From Streptomyces lincolnensis (GTDB taxonomy: Bacteria > Actinomycetota > Actinomycetes > Streptomycetales > Streptomycetaceae), in contig NZ_CP016438.1 in assembly GCF_001685355.1 (NCBI RefSeq), positions 2,914,001 to 2,978,000 on the forward strand: a DNA stretch of 64,000 bases. The letters run 5' to 3'. Under the pieces are notes generated by a model, which was given only the letters and a program-made list of their open reading frames with translations, was not told the DNA's origin and made no database searches. Shown here piece after piece: positions 19,458-27,430 of this stretch. The position numbers were made by a program, and so were the translations under genes. Position 1 is the stretch's first letter. Each line of letters starts with the position of its first letter.

Positions 19458-20219
19458 ATGATCGCCAACTGGAGCGGGACGCTGGGCCGGGCGGGCCGCA
19501 GGGTGCGCAGGTCACCGGCGCCGGTGACATACGGCCTGATCACCGTGTGCTCGCTGGTCTTCGTGATCGGTCCGGCGGCGGGGCTCAATCCGGCGTACGG
19601 CACCGGGGACGCGCTGCTCACCGCGCAGCGGGCCTATTTCCACCGTTGGGGCGTGGTACCCGCGGAACTGTTCGAAGGCTCGGCGCGGGCCCTGCTCACC
19701 CCGGCCACGGCCCTGTTCGTCCACGGCAGCTGGGTGCACCTGCTGGGCAACATGCTCTTCCTCTATGTGTTCGGAGTGATGACCGAGGAACGGATGGGAC
19801 CCGTCCGGTTCACCCTCTTCTACACCGGATGCGGCTACCTGGCCCTGCTGGGCTACGCGGCCGCCAACGCCGGTTCCGGGCAGTCCCTGGTCGGCGCCTC
19901 CGGGGCGATCTCCGCGGTCCTCGGAGCGTTCCTGTACCTGTTCCCCACCGCCCGCGTCACCAGTCTCCTGCCCTTCCTCCTCTTCCTCCCGCTGCGCTTC
20001 CCGGCCTGGGTGGTCCTGCCCTTCTGGGCCGCCCTCCAGTGGCTGGCCGCCGGGCAGGCCGGCCAGGGCCCCGGCGTCGCCTACCTGGCCCACCTCGTCG
20101 GCTTCGGCCTGGGCCTCGGCTCGGCATGGGTGTGCTGCGGACCTGGCACTGCTGTGTCTCTCCGGGGGACAACCCCCGGGCCCCCGGCAGAAGAACCAGG
20201 CCGTCATGGCCACGAGTAG
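19458..20219 (+). CDS. rhomboid-family intramembrane serine protease
   Basis: A 253-residue membrane protease with about six to seven hydrophobic segments. The catalytic set looks complete: HGSWVHLLGNMLFLYVFG in TM2, the nucleophile Ser in GASGAISAVLGAF (TM4) and the general base His in AHLVGFGLG (TM6). Rhomboids cleave substrates within the membrane; none is identifiable here. ATG 19458 is used, with an in-frame GTG at 19452; no clear ribosome site precedes either. It diverges from the zinc-ribbon gene and is followed 41 nt later by the RAM-domain gene. Confidence 0.9.
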   Translation: MIANWSGTLGRAGRRVRRSPAPVTYGLITVCSLVFVIGPAAGLNPAYGTGDALLTAQRAYFHRWGVVPAELFEGSARALLTPATALFVHGSWVHLLGNMLFLYVFGVMTEERMGPVRFTLFYTGCGYLALLGYAAANAGSGQSLVGASGAISAVLGAFLYLFPTARVTSLLPFLLFLPLRFPAWVVLPFWAALQWLAAGQAGQGPGVAYLAHLVGFGLGLGSAWVCCGPGTAVSLRGTTPGPPAEEPGRHGHE

Positions 20220-20260
20220 GGTGAGATTCCCAGCGCCGCCTCCGAGGGAGAGAAACAGCC

Positions 20261-20542
20261 GTGATCACCGCGATCGTCCTCATCAAGACCAGCGTGGACC
20301 GGATCCCCGAGATCGCGGAGCGGATCGCCGCGCTGGAGAGCGTCAGCGAGGTCTTCTCCGTCACCGGGACCTACGACCTGATCGCCATGGTCCGGGTCCA
20401 TCAGCACGAGGACCTGGCGGACGTCATCCCGGGCAGCATCAGCAAGATCCCCGGGGTGGAGGCGACGGACACGCACGTGGCGTTCCGTACGTACTCGCAG
20501 CACGACCTGGAGGCGGCCTTCGCGATCGGACTGGACAGCTGA
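20261..20542 (+). CDS. stand-alone Lrp/AsnC ligand-binding (RAM) domain protein
   Basis: A 93-residue protein consisting of only the RAM domain (ITAIVLIKTSVDRIPEIAERIAAL... SVTGTYDLIAMVRV), without the helix-turn-helix of full Lrp regulators. Such proteins form dimers or octamers that bind amino acids and may modulate full-length Lrp/AsnC proteins. In S. coelicolor the gene at this position (SCO2140) has been reported to influence antibiotic production. GTG 20261 follows a GAGGGAGAG site. Confidence 0.88.
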   Translation: MITAIVLIKTSVDRIPEIAERIAALESVSEVFSVTGTYDLIAMVRVHQHEDLADVIPGSISKIPGVEATDTHVAFRTYSQHDLEAAFAIGLDS

Positions 20543-20588
20543 CGGTCCCGTCCCCGTCCGGACAGCCGGCGGTCCCGTCCCCGTCCGG
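20535..20588. repeat. 27-bp tandem duplication
   Basis: Two 27-bp units, each ending CGGTCCCGTCCCCGTCCGG (20543-20561 and 20570-20588), start just before the stop of the RAM-domain gene and end about 75 nt before the small acidic protein. A degenerate third GGTCCCGG follows. Confidence 0.7.
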
Positions 20589-20610
20589 GAGGAGCCGGTC
20601 CCGGCCCGAG

Positions 20611-20637
20611 ATGAAGAGTTCTTCATCCCGGGCTCAT
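20611..20637 (+). promoter_or_regulatory. candidate response-regulator operator, site 1
   Basis: A perfect inverted repeat ATGAAGAGTTCTTCAT (20611-20626) continues into CTCAT at 20633. TTCAT (20622) and CTCAT (20633) are direct repeats 11 nt apart, one helical turn, as in OmpR/PhoB-family sites. A near-copy occurs at 23081-23106, after the regulator gene. Confidence 0.65.
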
Positions 20638-20663
20638 CAAGGCGCCCGGCCGCCGGGCGCAGC

Positions 20664-20972
20664 ATGAGGCCCATGGTCTTCTCCCGCCGGCTGGCGGCCC
20701 TCGCCGCCGTCGTGGTGATCCCGCTCGGGATCGCCGCGACCAGTTTCGCCCTCACCGACAGTCCCGAAGCCCCGAAGGTCCCCCCGAAGGTCGAGCTGGA
20801 CAGCGGTTCGCCGACCCCGACGCCCACCCCGCCCGGGCCGACGCCGAGCGACGAGGTCGTCTCGCGGCCTCCGGTGACCGACAGCACCGCGAGTGATGAC
20901 GATGACGACGACCGCGGCCCGACCGGACCGGACGACGCGACCGACGACGACGGACCCGGCGACGACCGCTGA
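20664..20972 (+). CDS. small exported acidic protein, first gene of two-component operon
   Basis: A 102-residue protein with an N-terminal hydrophobic signal or anchor (residues 6-29, RRLAALAAVVVIPLGIAATSFA) and then a Pro/Thr-rich stalk and an Asp-rich tail ending DDDGPGDDR. No domain is recognised. Its 3' end overlaps the histidine kinase start by 80 nt in another frame, which implies tight coupling. An acidic extracytoplasmic tail beside a sensor kinase could bind cations or serve as accessory sensor; this is inference. ATG 20664 (MRPMVF); ATG 20673 is the alternative. Confidence 0.7.
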   Translation: MRPMVFSRRLAALAAVVVIPLGIAATSFALTDSPEAPKVPPKVELDSGSPTPTPTPPGPTPSDEVVSRPPVTDSTASDDDDDDRGPTGPDDATDDDGPGDDR

Positions 20973-22395
20973 GGGATCCCGGCGGCGGCTCTCCGCCCGG
21001 GTCCGCATCCTGCTCTGGCTGCTCTTCGTCATGGCGGTCGCGCTCGCCTCGGTGGCCACCACCACCCGCTCGATCCTGCTGCGCGAGACCGACGAGCGGA
21101 TCAACCGGCTGCTCACCCAGGAGACCGGCGAGTTCGCCAACTTCCAGAAGGAGGGCGTCGATCCGGACACCGGCCGCCCCTTCACCGACCCGGGCAAGCT
21201 CCTGTCGGCCTTCCTGGTCCGCCAGTACGCCGATCCGGACGAGGAGCTGATCGGCCTGGTGGGCACGGTGGGAGGCGATCCCCGGCGGGTCTACCAGCCG
21301 CGCGAGGACCCCGCCGCCCGGCCCCTGTACGAGGACGCCGACGCCCGTCGCCGTATCTACGACGCCCCCGGCTCCTCCGGGGTGCTCGCGCGGTCCTCCG
21401 GGGACATCCGCTGGGCCAAGGTGGTCATCACCCGTCCGGGCGGCGCGCCGGAGGCCGCGTTCGTCGTCGCCGTGCACCCCGCGCGGGAGCTGGAGCGGGT
21501 GGAGGTCGTCTTCCGCATCCTGCTCGCCATCTCCGGGGTCGCCCTGCTGCTGACCACTGGTATCGCCTGGGCGGTCGCCGGCCGCATCCTCAGGCCGGTC
21601 CGTCTGGTCCGGCTCGCCGCCGCGGAGCTCACCGAGCACGACCTCACCCGGCGGATCGCGGTCCACGGCCACGACGACATCGCCGCCCTCGCCAAGACCT
21701 TCAACGCGATGCTCGACCGGCTGGAGCGGGCCTTCGCCGCCCAGCGCCAGTTCGTCGACGACGCCGGGCACGAGCTGCGCACCCCGATCACGATCGTGCG
21801 CGGCCATCTGGAGCTGATGGGCGACGACCCCGCCGAACGCGAGGAGACCGTCCGTCTGGTCACCGACGAGCTGGACCGGATGAGCCGCATCGTGGAGGAC
21901 CTGCTGCTGCTCGCCAAGGCCGAGCGCCCGGACTTCGTACGCCCCGAGCCGGTCCAGCTCGCCGAACTCACCGCCGACGTCTACGTCAAGGTCCGCACCC
22001 TCGGGGACCGCCAGTGGCAGCTCGCCGAGGTCGCCGACCGGGAGGCCGGGGTGGACCCCCAGCGGATCACCCAGGCGATGGTGCAGCTGGCGCAGAACGC
22101 CGTGCAGCACACCACCGACGGCCAGACCATCCGCATCGGCTCCCGCGCCGAGGGGCCGCGGATCGAGCTGTACGTCGCCGACTCCGGCACCGGGGTCCGC
22201 CCCGAGGACGCCGAGGTCATCTTCGAGCGGTTCCGGCGCGGCACCTCCCGCCGGGGCGCCCGCGGCTCGGGGGCGGGCCTCGGCCTGTCCATCGTGAAGG
22301 CGATCGCCGAGGGGCACGGCGGCCGGGTCGGCGTGCGGGACACCGCGGGCGGCGGCGCCACCTTCGTACTCACCGTGGAGGACGCACGCCCATGA
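20893..22395 (+). CDS. two-component sensor histidine kinase
   Basis: A 500-residue membrane kinase. TM1 is at about 36-56, an extracytoplasmic sensor region at 57-205, TM2 at 206-230, a HAMP linker at 231-283, and a HisKA phosphoacceptor His293 in DDAGHELRTPI. HATPase_c follows with N-box QNAVQHT, G1 DSGTGV and G2 GSGAGLGLSIV. GTG 20893 or ATG 20896 overlaps the preceding gene. The partner regulator begins 25 nt downstream. The stimulus is unknown; the acidic small protein encoded first in the operon is a candidate accessory factor. Confidence 0.93.
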   Translation: MMTMTTTAARPDRTTRPTTTDPATTAEGSRRRLSARVRILLWLLFVMAVALASVATTTRSILLRETDERINRLLTQETGEFANFQKEGVDPDTGRPFTDPGKLLSAFLVRQYADPDEELIGLVGTVGGDPRRVYQPREDPAARPLYEDADARRRIYDAPGSSGVLARSSGDIRWAKVVITRPGGAPEAAFVVAVHPARELERVEVVFRILLAISGVALLLTTGIAWAVAGRILRPVRLVRLAAAELTEHDLTRRIAVHGHDDIAALAKTFNAMLDRLERAFAAQRQFVDDAGHELRTPITIVRGHLELMGDDPAEREETVRLVTDELDRMSRIVEDLLLLAKAERPDFVRPEPVQLAELTADVYVKVRTLGDRQWQLAEVADREAGVDPQRITQAMVQLAQNAVQHTTDGQTIRIGSRAEGPRIELYVADSGTGVRPEDAEVIFERFRRGTSRRGARGSGAGLGLSIVKAIAEGHGGRVGVRDTAGGGATFVLTVEDARP

Positions 22396-22420
22396 CACCG
22401 CTCGGCCGAAAGGCGGCCCC

Positions 22421-23083
22421 GTGAACCGCATTCTCATCGTCGAGGACGAGGAACGCATCGCCTCCTTCGTGGAGAAGGGGCTGCGCGCCAACGGCTTCAC
22501 CACCACCGTCGTCGGTGACGGCGAGGCGGGCCACGAGTACGCCCTGACCGGCGGCTTCGACCTGGTCGTCCTGGACATCGGGCTGCCCGGCCGGGACGGC
22601 TTCACCGTGCTGCGGCAGCTGCGCGAGGCCCGGGTGACGGTCCCGGTGATCGTGCTGACCGCCCGCGACTCCGTCCGCGACACGGTGGCCGGCCTGGAGG
22701 GCGGCGCCGACGACTGGATGACCAAGCCGTTCCGCTTCGAGGAGCTGCTCGCCCGGGTGCGCCTGCGCCTGCGTACGGCGGCCCGCGCGCCGGAGGTGAC
22801 CATGCTCCGCTCCGGCACGCTCAGCCTGGACCTGCGCACCCGCCGGGCCCGCTCCGGGGAGCGGACGGTCGATCTGACGGCCCGGGAGTTCGTCCTGCTG
22901 GAGCTGTTCCTGCGCCACCCCGGCCAGGTGCTCTCCCGCGAGCAGATCCTGTCCCACGTGTGGGGCTACGACTTCGACCCGGGCTCGAACATCGTCGACG
23001 TGTACGTCCGCGCCCTGCGCAAGAAGCTGGGCGCCGAGCGGCTGGAGACGGTCCGCGGGATGGGGTACCGGATGCCCGCGTGA
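22421..23083 (+). CDS. OmpR/PhoB-family response regulator
   Basis: A 220-residue transcription factor. The receiver domain has the acidic pocket VEDEE, phosphoacceptor Asp52 in LVVLDIGLPG and the conserved Lys102 in TKPF. The C-terminal winged helix runs from about 130 to 218 (LTAREFVLLELFLRHPGQVLSR... VDVYVRALRKKL). GTG 22421. It is the cognate partner of the upstream kinase. Matching candidate operators lie before the operon (20611) and at its own stop, before the permease gene (23081), suggesting autoregulation and permease control. Confidence 0.94.
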   Translation: MNRILIVEDEERIASFVEKGLRANGFTTTVVGDGEAGHEYALTGGFDLVVLDIGLPGRDGFTVLRQLREARVTVPVIVLTARDSVRDTVAGLEGGADDWMTKPFRFEELLARVRLRLRTAARAPEVTMLRSGTLSLDLRTRRARSGERTVDLTAREFVLLELFLRHPGQVLSREQILSHVWGYDFDPGSNIVDVYVRALRKKLGAERLETVRGMGYRMPA

Positions 23084-23117
23084 AGTTTCCTTCATCTGCG
23101 GCTCATTGAGGGCTCAC
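23081..23117 (+). promoter_or_regulatory. candidate response-regulator operator, site 2
   Basis: TGAAG (23081), CTTCATC (23090) and GGCTCAT (23100) repeat site 1 with the same spacing. A third GGCTCAC (23111) continues the 11-nt period. The site starts at the TGA stop of the regulator gene and lies 24-60 nt before the permease start at 23141. Confidence 0.65.
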
Positions 23118-23140
23118 CGGCGGGCTGAACCGTAGGTGAC

Positions 23141-24556
23141 GTGACCCTGAACCTCCGACTGACGGCGGCCCTGTGCGTGGCACTGTCCCTGTGCGCGCTG
23201 CTCGCGGTCCCCGCCAACTTCCCCGGCCTGGGCTCGGACGCCCGGTTCACCCTCGCCGTGTTCGCCCTGGCCACCTGTGCGTGGATCGGTACGCCGATCG
23301 ACGACACGTACATCGCGCTGGGTGCCGGACTCGCCCTCACGGTGACCGGGGTGATCAGCAACGACACCCTGTTCGGCACCCTCGGCGACTCCACCGTGTG
23401 GCTGCTGATCTGCGCCTTCGTGCTGGCGGCCGCGGTGACCCGGACCGGGCTCGCGGGACGGGCGGCCGCGTTCCTGGTGGGCGGGGCGCGCACGGTACGG
23501 CAGCTGGTGCACCTGACGACGGCCGCGCTGGTCGTCACGGCCTTCGCGGTGCCGGCCACCTCCGGCCGGGCCGCTCTCGCGCTGCCGGTGTTCCTGGCCC
23601 TCGCCAAAGCGCTCGCCGACCGGAAACGACTCGTCGTGATGCTGGCGCTGCTGTTCCCGACCGTGATCCTGCTGTCGGCGGTGGCGACCCTGATCGGCGC
23701 GGGCGCGCATCTGATCACCGTGTCGGTGCTGTGGGAGACGACGGGTGAGCGGATCGGCTTCACCGAGTGGCTGCTGCTGGGGCTGCCGCTGGCCGTGGCC
23801 TCCTCCCACCTGGCCGCCGAGGCCGTCCTGCTGACCACCACGCGGCGCGCGGACCGCAAGGGTGCCGTGCGCATCACCGCCGAGGAGATCCAGCGGCACA
23901 CCGACACCCCGGTCACCGGGCCCTGGACGCAGGCCGAGACGCGCTGCGCCCTGCTCCTCGGCACGGTCGTCGTCCTGTGGTGCAGCGAGCCGCTGCACCA
24001 GGTGCCGCCCGCGGTCGTCGCGCTGATCGGCGCGGTCGTGGCGGCCTCGCCCGTGCTGGGCACGGTGGGCCTGAAGGACGCGCTGAAGACCGTGCCGTGG
24101 TCACTGCTGCTGTTCATGGCCGCGACCATGGCGATGGGCGTCGCGCTCGCCGACTCGGGCGCGGCGAAGTGGCTGGTCTCGGGGCTGCCCTCGGGCGTCA
24201 CCCCGATGGTCTTCCTCGCGGTGGTGATCGCGGTCAGCACGGCGGCGCATCTGATACTCCAGTCCCGCTCGGCCCGCTCCTCGGTGCTGGTCCCGCTCGT
24301 CGTCGCGGCCGCGGTCGGCGCCGGCGTCAACCCGGTCGCGGCGGCGCTCGCCTCCACCGCCGCCGCGGGCTTCTGCCACACGCTCCCCGCCTCCGCCAAG
24401 CCGGTCACGCTCTTCTCCGACCTCCCCGGCACCCCCACCTACACGCCCCGCGACCTCCTCCGCCTCTCCGCCGTCCTGGCACCCCTGACCGCCCTGCTCG
24501 TCCTCTTCTTCGCCACCGCGGTATGGCCGTTGCTCGGCGTCCCGCTGACGCGCTGA
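23141..24556 (+). CDS. SLC13/DASS-type permease
   Basis: A 471-residue polytopic membrane protein with roughly 11-12 hydrophobic segments and the two-repeat layout of ion-transporter-superfamily permeases (SLC13 / arsenite-type). Landmarks are GDSTVWLLICAFVLAAA, PATSGRAALALPVFLALAKAL and, in the second half, PWSLLLFMAATMAMGVALADSGAAKWL. Substrates in this group are dicarboxylates, sulfate or other anions; none can be assigned. GTG 23141. It follows the response regulator by 57 nt, with a candidate binding site between, and precedes glycerate kinase by 17 nt, so a link to organic-acid uptake is plausible. Confidence 0.82.
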   Translation: MTLNLRLTAALCVALSLCALLAVPANFPGLGSDARFTLAVFALATCAWIGTPIDDTYIALGAGLALTVTGVISNDTLFGTLGDSTVWLLICAFVLAAAVTRTGLAGRAAAFLVGGARTVRQLVHLTTAALVVTAFAVPATSGRAALALPVFLALAKALADRKRLVVMLALLFPTVILLSAVATLIGAGAHLITVSVLWETTGERIGFTEWLLLGLPLAVASSHLAAEAVLLTTTRRADRKGAVRITAEEIQRHTDTPVTGPWTQAETRCALLLGTVVVLWCSEPLHQVPPAVVALIGAVVAASPVLGTVGLKDALKTVPWSLLLFMAATMAMGVALADSGAAKWLVSGLPSGVTPMVFLAVVIAVSTAAHLILQSRSARSSVLVPLVVAAAVGAGVNPVAAALASTAAAGFCHTLPASAKPVTLFSDLPGTPTYTPRDLLRLSAVLAPLTALLVLFFATAVWPLLGVPLTR

Positions 24557-24573
24557 CCCACCAGGAGATCCCC

Positions 24574-25767
24574 ATGCTCAGTCGAGTCGTCGTAGCCCCC
24601 AGTGGGTTCAAGGAGTCGTTGTCCGCGCAGGCCGCCGCCGATGCCATCGGGGACGGGGTGCGGCGAGTGCTGCCGGAGGCGGAGCTCGACCTGATCCCCC
24701 TGGTGGACGGCGGCGAGGGCACGGCCGCCGCGCTGGCGGCCGCGACCGGGGGGCGGCTCGTGGCGCCGACCGCCACGGGACCGGTCGGGGAACGCGTCGG
24801 TACGCACTTCGCGCTGCTGGGGTCCAGGGACACCGCGGTCGTGGAGATGGCGGCGGTGGCCGGTCTCTCCCTGGTCCCCCGTTCGCTGCGCGACCCGGGC
24901 GCCACCACGACGTACGGCGTCGGCGAGCTGATCCGGGCCGCGCTGGACACCGGCGTCCGGCGGATCCTGGTCGGCTGCGGGGACTCGGGGACGTCCGACG
25001 GGGGCGCGGGCGCGCTGCAAGCCCTCGGGATGCGGCTGCTGGACGCCGACGGAAACGAACTCCCGCACGGGGGCCGTGAGTTGCGGCGGCTGAGCCGGAT
25101 CGACGCGCGGGGCCTGGACCCGCGGCTGCGGGAGGTGGAGCTGCTCGTCGCCTGCAACCCGTTCAACGTGCTGTGCGGAGCGCGCGGGGTGGCCCGTGTC
25201 TTCGGCCCCCAGAAGGGCGCGACCCCCGCCCAGGTCGAGGAACTGTCGGCGGGCCTGGAGCACTGGGCGGACATCCTCACCCGCGACCTCGCCGTCACCC
25301 GCACCGACCTGCGGTACGGCGACGGCACCGGCGCCTCGGGAGGGCTCGGCGCCGGTCTGGCCGCCGTGGGCGCCCGGCTTCTGCCCCGCTTCGACGTCCT
25401 CCTCGACCATCTCGACCTGGACGCCCGGCTGGCCCGCGCCGACCTGGTGGTCACCGCCGAGGGCGCCCTGGACCACCAGACGCCCCGCGGGAAGGTGCCG
25501 GCCGAGGTGGCCCGGCGGGCCAAGCTGCACGGCCGCCCGGTGCTCGCGCTGGCGGGCACGCTCGGCGAGGGCGCGCACCAGGTGCCCGGCGTGGACGCGT
25601 ACAGCGGCATCCTGCCGGCCCCGATGGCTCTCGCGGAGGCCCTCGTACGGGCCTCCGAGCTCCTCACGGACGCCTCCGAACGTGCCCTGCGGATGATCCT
25701 GCTGGGCGCCCGGCTACCGGTTCACGCGGAGGTGTCGGGCACGCAACGCCCGTCCTCGGTGCGGTAG
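24574..25767 (+). CDS. glycerate kinase (GckA/GlxK family)
   Basis: A 397-residue kinase phosphorylating glycerate. Signatures are the N-terminal VVVAPSGFKESLSAQ, the loop LVDGGEGTAAAL, GCGDSGTSDGGAGALQALG near residue 140 and the C-terminal RADLVVTAEGALDHQTPRGK. ATG 24574 is preceded by CAGGAG; the frame extends upstream only as an artefact of permease coding DNA. It shares a 17-nt gap with the anion permease, suggesting an uptake-and-phosphorylation pair. Its last 46 nt overlap the convergent SufS-like gene. M. tuberculosis Rv2205c, a glycerate kinase, lies in the syntenic region but elsewhere in the order. Confidence 0.92.
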   Translation: MLSRVVVAPSGFKESLSAQAAADAIGDGVRRVLPEAELDLIPLVDGGEGTAAALAAATGGRLVAPTATGPVGERVGTHFALLGSRDTAVVEMAAVAGLSLVPRSLRDPGATTTYGVGELIRAALDTGVRRILVGCGDSGTSDGGAGALQALGMRLLDADGNELPHGGRELRRLSRIDARGLDPRLREVELLVACNPFNVLCGARGVARVFGPQKGATPAQVEELSAGLEHWADILTRDLAVTRTDLRYGDGTGASGGLGAGLAAVGARLLPRFDVLLDHLDLDARLARADLVVTAEGALDHQTPRGKVPAEVARRAKLHGRPVLALAGTLGEGAHQVPGVDAYSGILPAPMALAEALVRASELLTDASERALRMILLGARLPVHAEVSGTQRPSSVR

Positions 25768-27101
25768 TTCCAGCGGGCGCCGTCCCGCACCAGCTCCGTC
25801 ACGGCGGTCACGAAACGCTCCACGTGCTCGTCGGGCGTGCCCGCGCCGAAGCTCACCCGGATCGCGTTCAGGGACTTCTCGCCGGGCGCGGCCTCCGGGG
25901 CCCCGCACTCGCCCTGGGTCTGCGGGTCGCTGCCGAGCAGGGTGCGCACCAGCGGGTGGGCGCAGAAGAGGCCGTCGCGCACGCCGATGCCGTACTCGGC
26001 GGAGAGCGCGGCGGCGAAGTGGGAGCTGTTCCAGCCGTCGACGACGAAGGAGAGCACGCCGACGCGCGGGGCGTCGTCCCCGAACAGGGAGAGGATCCGG
26101 ACCTCCGGGACCTCGGCGAGGCCGGCCTTCACCTTCTCGATCAGGTGCTGCTCACGGGCGACCAGGGTGTCGAAGCCGGCCTCCGTGAGCGCCTTGCAGG
26201 CCGACGCGATGGAGTAGGCGCCGATGACGTTCGGGGAACCGGCCTCGTGGCGGGCGGCGCTGTCGTGCCACTCCACGTCCACTCCCCCGTCCTCGCGCCG
26301 CGTGACCTTGCGGCTGGCGCCGCCGCCCGCGAGGTAGGGGTCGGCGGCCCGCAGCCAGTCGGCGCGGCCGGCCAGGACACCCGAGCCGAAGGGCGCGTAC
26401 AGCTTGTGCCCGGAGAAGGCGACCCAGTCGACGTCCAGGTCCTGGACGGAGACCGGGTGGTGCGGGGCCAGCTGGGCGGCGTCCAGGACGATCCGGGCGC
26501 CGTGCGCGTGCGCGGCGGCGGCCAGTTCGCGTACGGGCCACAGCTCGCCGGTGACGTTCGAGGCGCCGGTGACGCAGACCAGGGCCGGGCCCCGAGGGTC
26601 CCGGGCGGCGAGGGCCCGCTCCAGGGTCTCGACGGCCTGCCGTGGGGTGCGCGGGGCGTCGAGGTAGGTGACGTGGGCGTCCCGCCAGGGCAGCAGGCCG
26701 GCGTGGTGCTCGGTCTCGAAGACGAAGACCTGGCAGTCGGCGGGCAGCGCGGCGGCGAGGAGGTTCAGCGAGTCGGTGGTCGACCGGGTGAAGACCAGCT
26801 GGTCGTCCGCACGGCAGTCGAGGAACTCGGCGACCGTCCTGCGGGCGTTCTCGAAGAGGTCGGTGGACAGCTGCGAGAGGTAACCGGCACCCCGGTGCAC
26901 GCTGCCGTAGTAGGGCGCGTACGCCGCCACGTCGTCCCAGACCCGCTGGAGCGCCGGCGCGCTGGCCGCGTAGTCGAGCGCGGCGTAGGTGACCTCGCCG
27001 CCCGTGACGAGCGGGACGGTGACATCACTGCCCAGAACGGGCAGTGCCCCCGAAATGTCACGCCAAATGGGCTGGACGGGGGCAGCGGTGGAGACAGACA
27101 T
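25722..27101 (-). CDS. SufS-like class V aminotransferase (cysteine desulfurase family), SAM-riboswitch controlled
   Basis: A 459-residue PLP enzyme. Lys233 in FSGHKLYAPFG is the Schiff-base lysine, HHAGLLPW and LDAAQ are cofactor contacts, and Cys379 in RDGLFCAHPL lines up with the catalytic cysteine of SufS (R-x-G-x-x-C-A-x-P). A desulfurase or related C-S lyase activity is therefore likely. Upstream lies a SAM-IV riboswitch (about 27255-27355), which ties expression to S-adenosylmethionine and points to methionine or cysteine metabolism rather than housekeeping Fe-S assembly. ATG 27101 follows GGGAG. The last 46 nt overlap glycerate kinase convergently. Confidence 0.88.
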   Translation of the reverse strand: MSVSTAAPVQPIWRDISGALPVLGSDVTVPLVTGGEVTYAALDYAASAPALQRVWDDVAAYAPYYGSVHRGAGYLSQLSTDLFENARRTVAEFLDCRADDQLVFTRSTTDSLNLLAAALPADCQVFVFETEHHAGLLPWRDAHVTYLDAPRTPRQAVETLERALAARDPRGPALVCVTGASNVTGELWPVRELAAAAHAHGARIVLDAAQLAPHHPVSVQDLDVDWVAFSGHKLYAPFGSGVLAGRADWLRAADPYLAGGGASRKVTRREDGGVDVEWHDSAARHEAGSPNVIGAYSIASACKALTEAGFDTLVAREQHLIEKVKAGLAEVPEVRILSLFGDDAPRVGVLSFVVDGWNSSHFAAALSAEYGIGVRDGLFCAHPLVRTLLGSDPQTQGECGAPEAAPGEKSLNAIRVSFGAGTPDEHVERFVTAVTELVRDGARWNYRTEDGRCVPDTSA

Positions 27102-27202
27102 GGGGAACTCCCGTGAAAAGAGAAAGGTGAAGGGGGCGTGCGGAGGCGGGGCTCGGCGCCCTATCGCATTCGCTTGCTCACGGAAGACTCCCTCGGAGAC
27201 CA

Positions 27203-27243
27203 GGATCCCTGGACTGTGCTCATTCGATGAGCGTGAGGGATCC
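27203..27243 (-). promoter_or_regulatory. hairpin in riboswitch expression platform
   Basis: GGATCCCT (27203-27210) pairs with AGGGATCC (27236-27243), and inside it GCTCAT (27218-27223) pairs with ATGAGC (27227-27232) around TCG. It lies between the SAM-IV aptamer and the SufS-like gene. There is no U-tract, so it is either a Streptomyces-style terminator or an anti-structure. Confidence 0.65.
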
Positions 27244-27254
27244 GCGCTTGCCGC

Positions 27255-27355
27255 AGACCTCGCTGCCTACGGCCTGGTCTTCACCCGGGGCACCCCGCCA
27301 CGGACGGAGGGTTGCCGGACAGTCGGCCGGGGCCTCATGACTGTCACTCATGACC
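27255..27355 (-). ncRNA. SAM-IV riboswitch
   Basis: Read on the minus strand, the segment begins GGTCATGAGTGACAG (27355 downward), continues through CCCCGG and CCGGCAACCCTCC, then GGGGTGCCCCGGGTGAAGAC and C (ending at 27276), and extends into a downstream stem. These are the conserved blocks of the actinobacterial SAM-IV riboswitch (Rfam RF00634), including GGTC/GACC closing pairs of P1. It starts about 75 nt after the trpD stop and precedes the SufS-like gene, which it should repress at high S-adenosylmethionine. The 3' boundary is approximate. Confidence 0.85.
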
Positions 27356-27430
27356 TGGTCCAAAAACTTACGCGACATGATCGTGGCCCCGCAACCCGTG
27401 TCCGGATCGCGGGACATCACGACCTGCGCA

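Noticed and set aside
25173..27116. 647-codon plus-strand frame overlapping glycerate kinase and the SufS-like gene
   Set aside because: It overlaps two motif-supported genes and has shadow composition.
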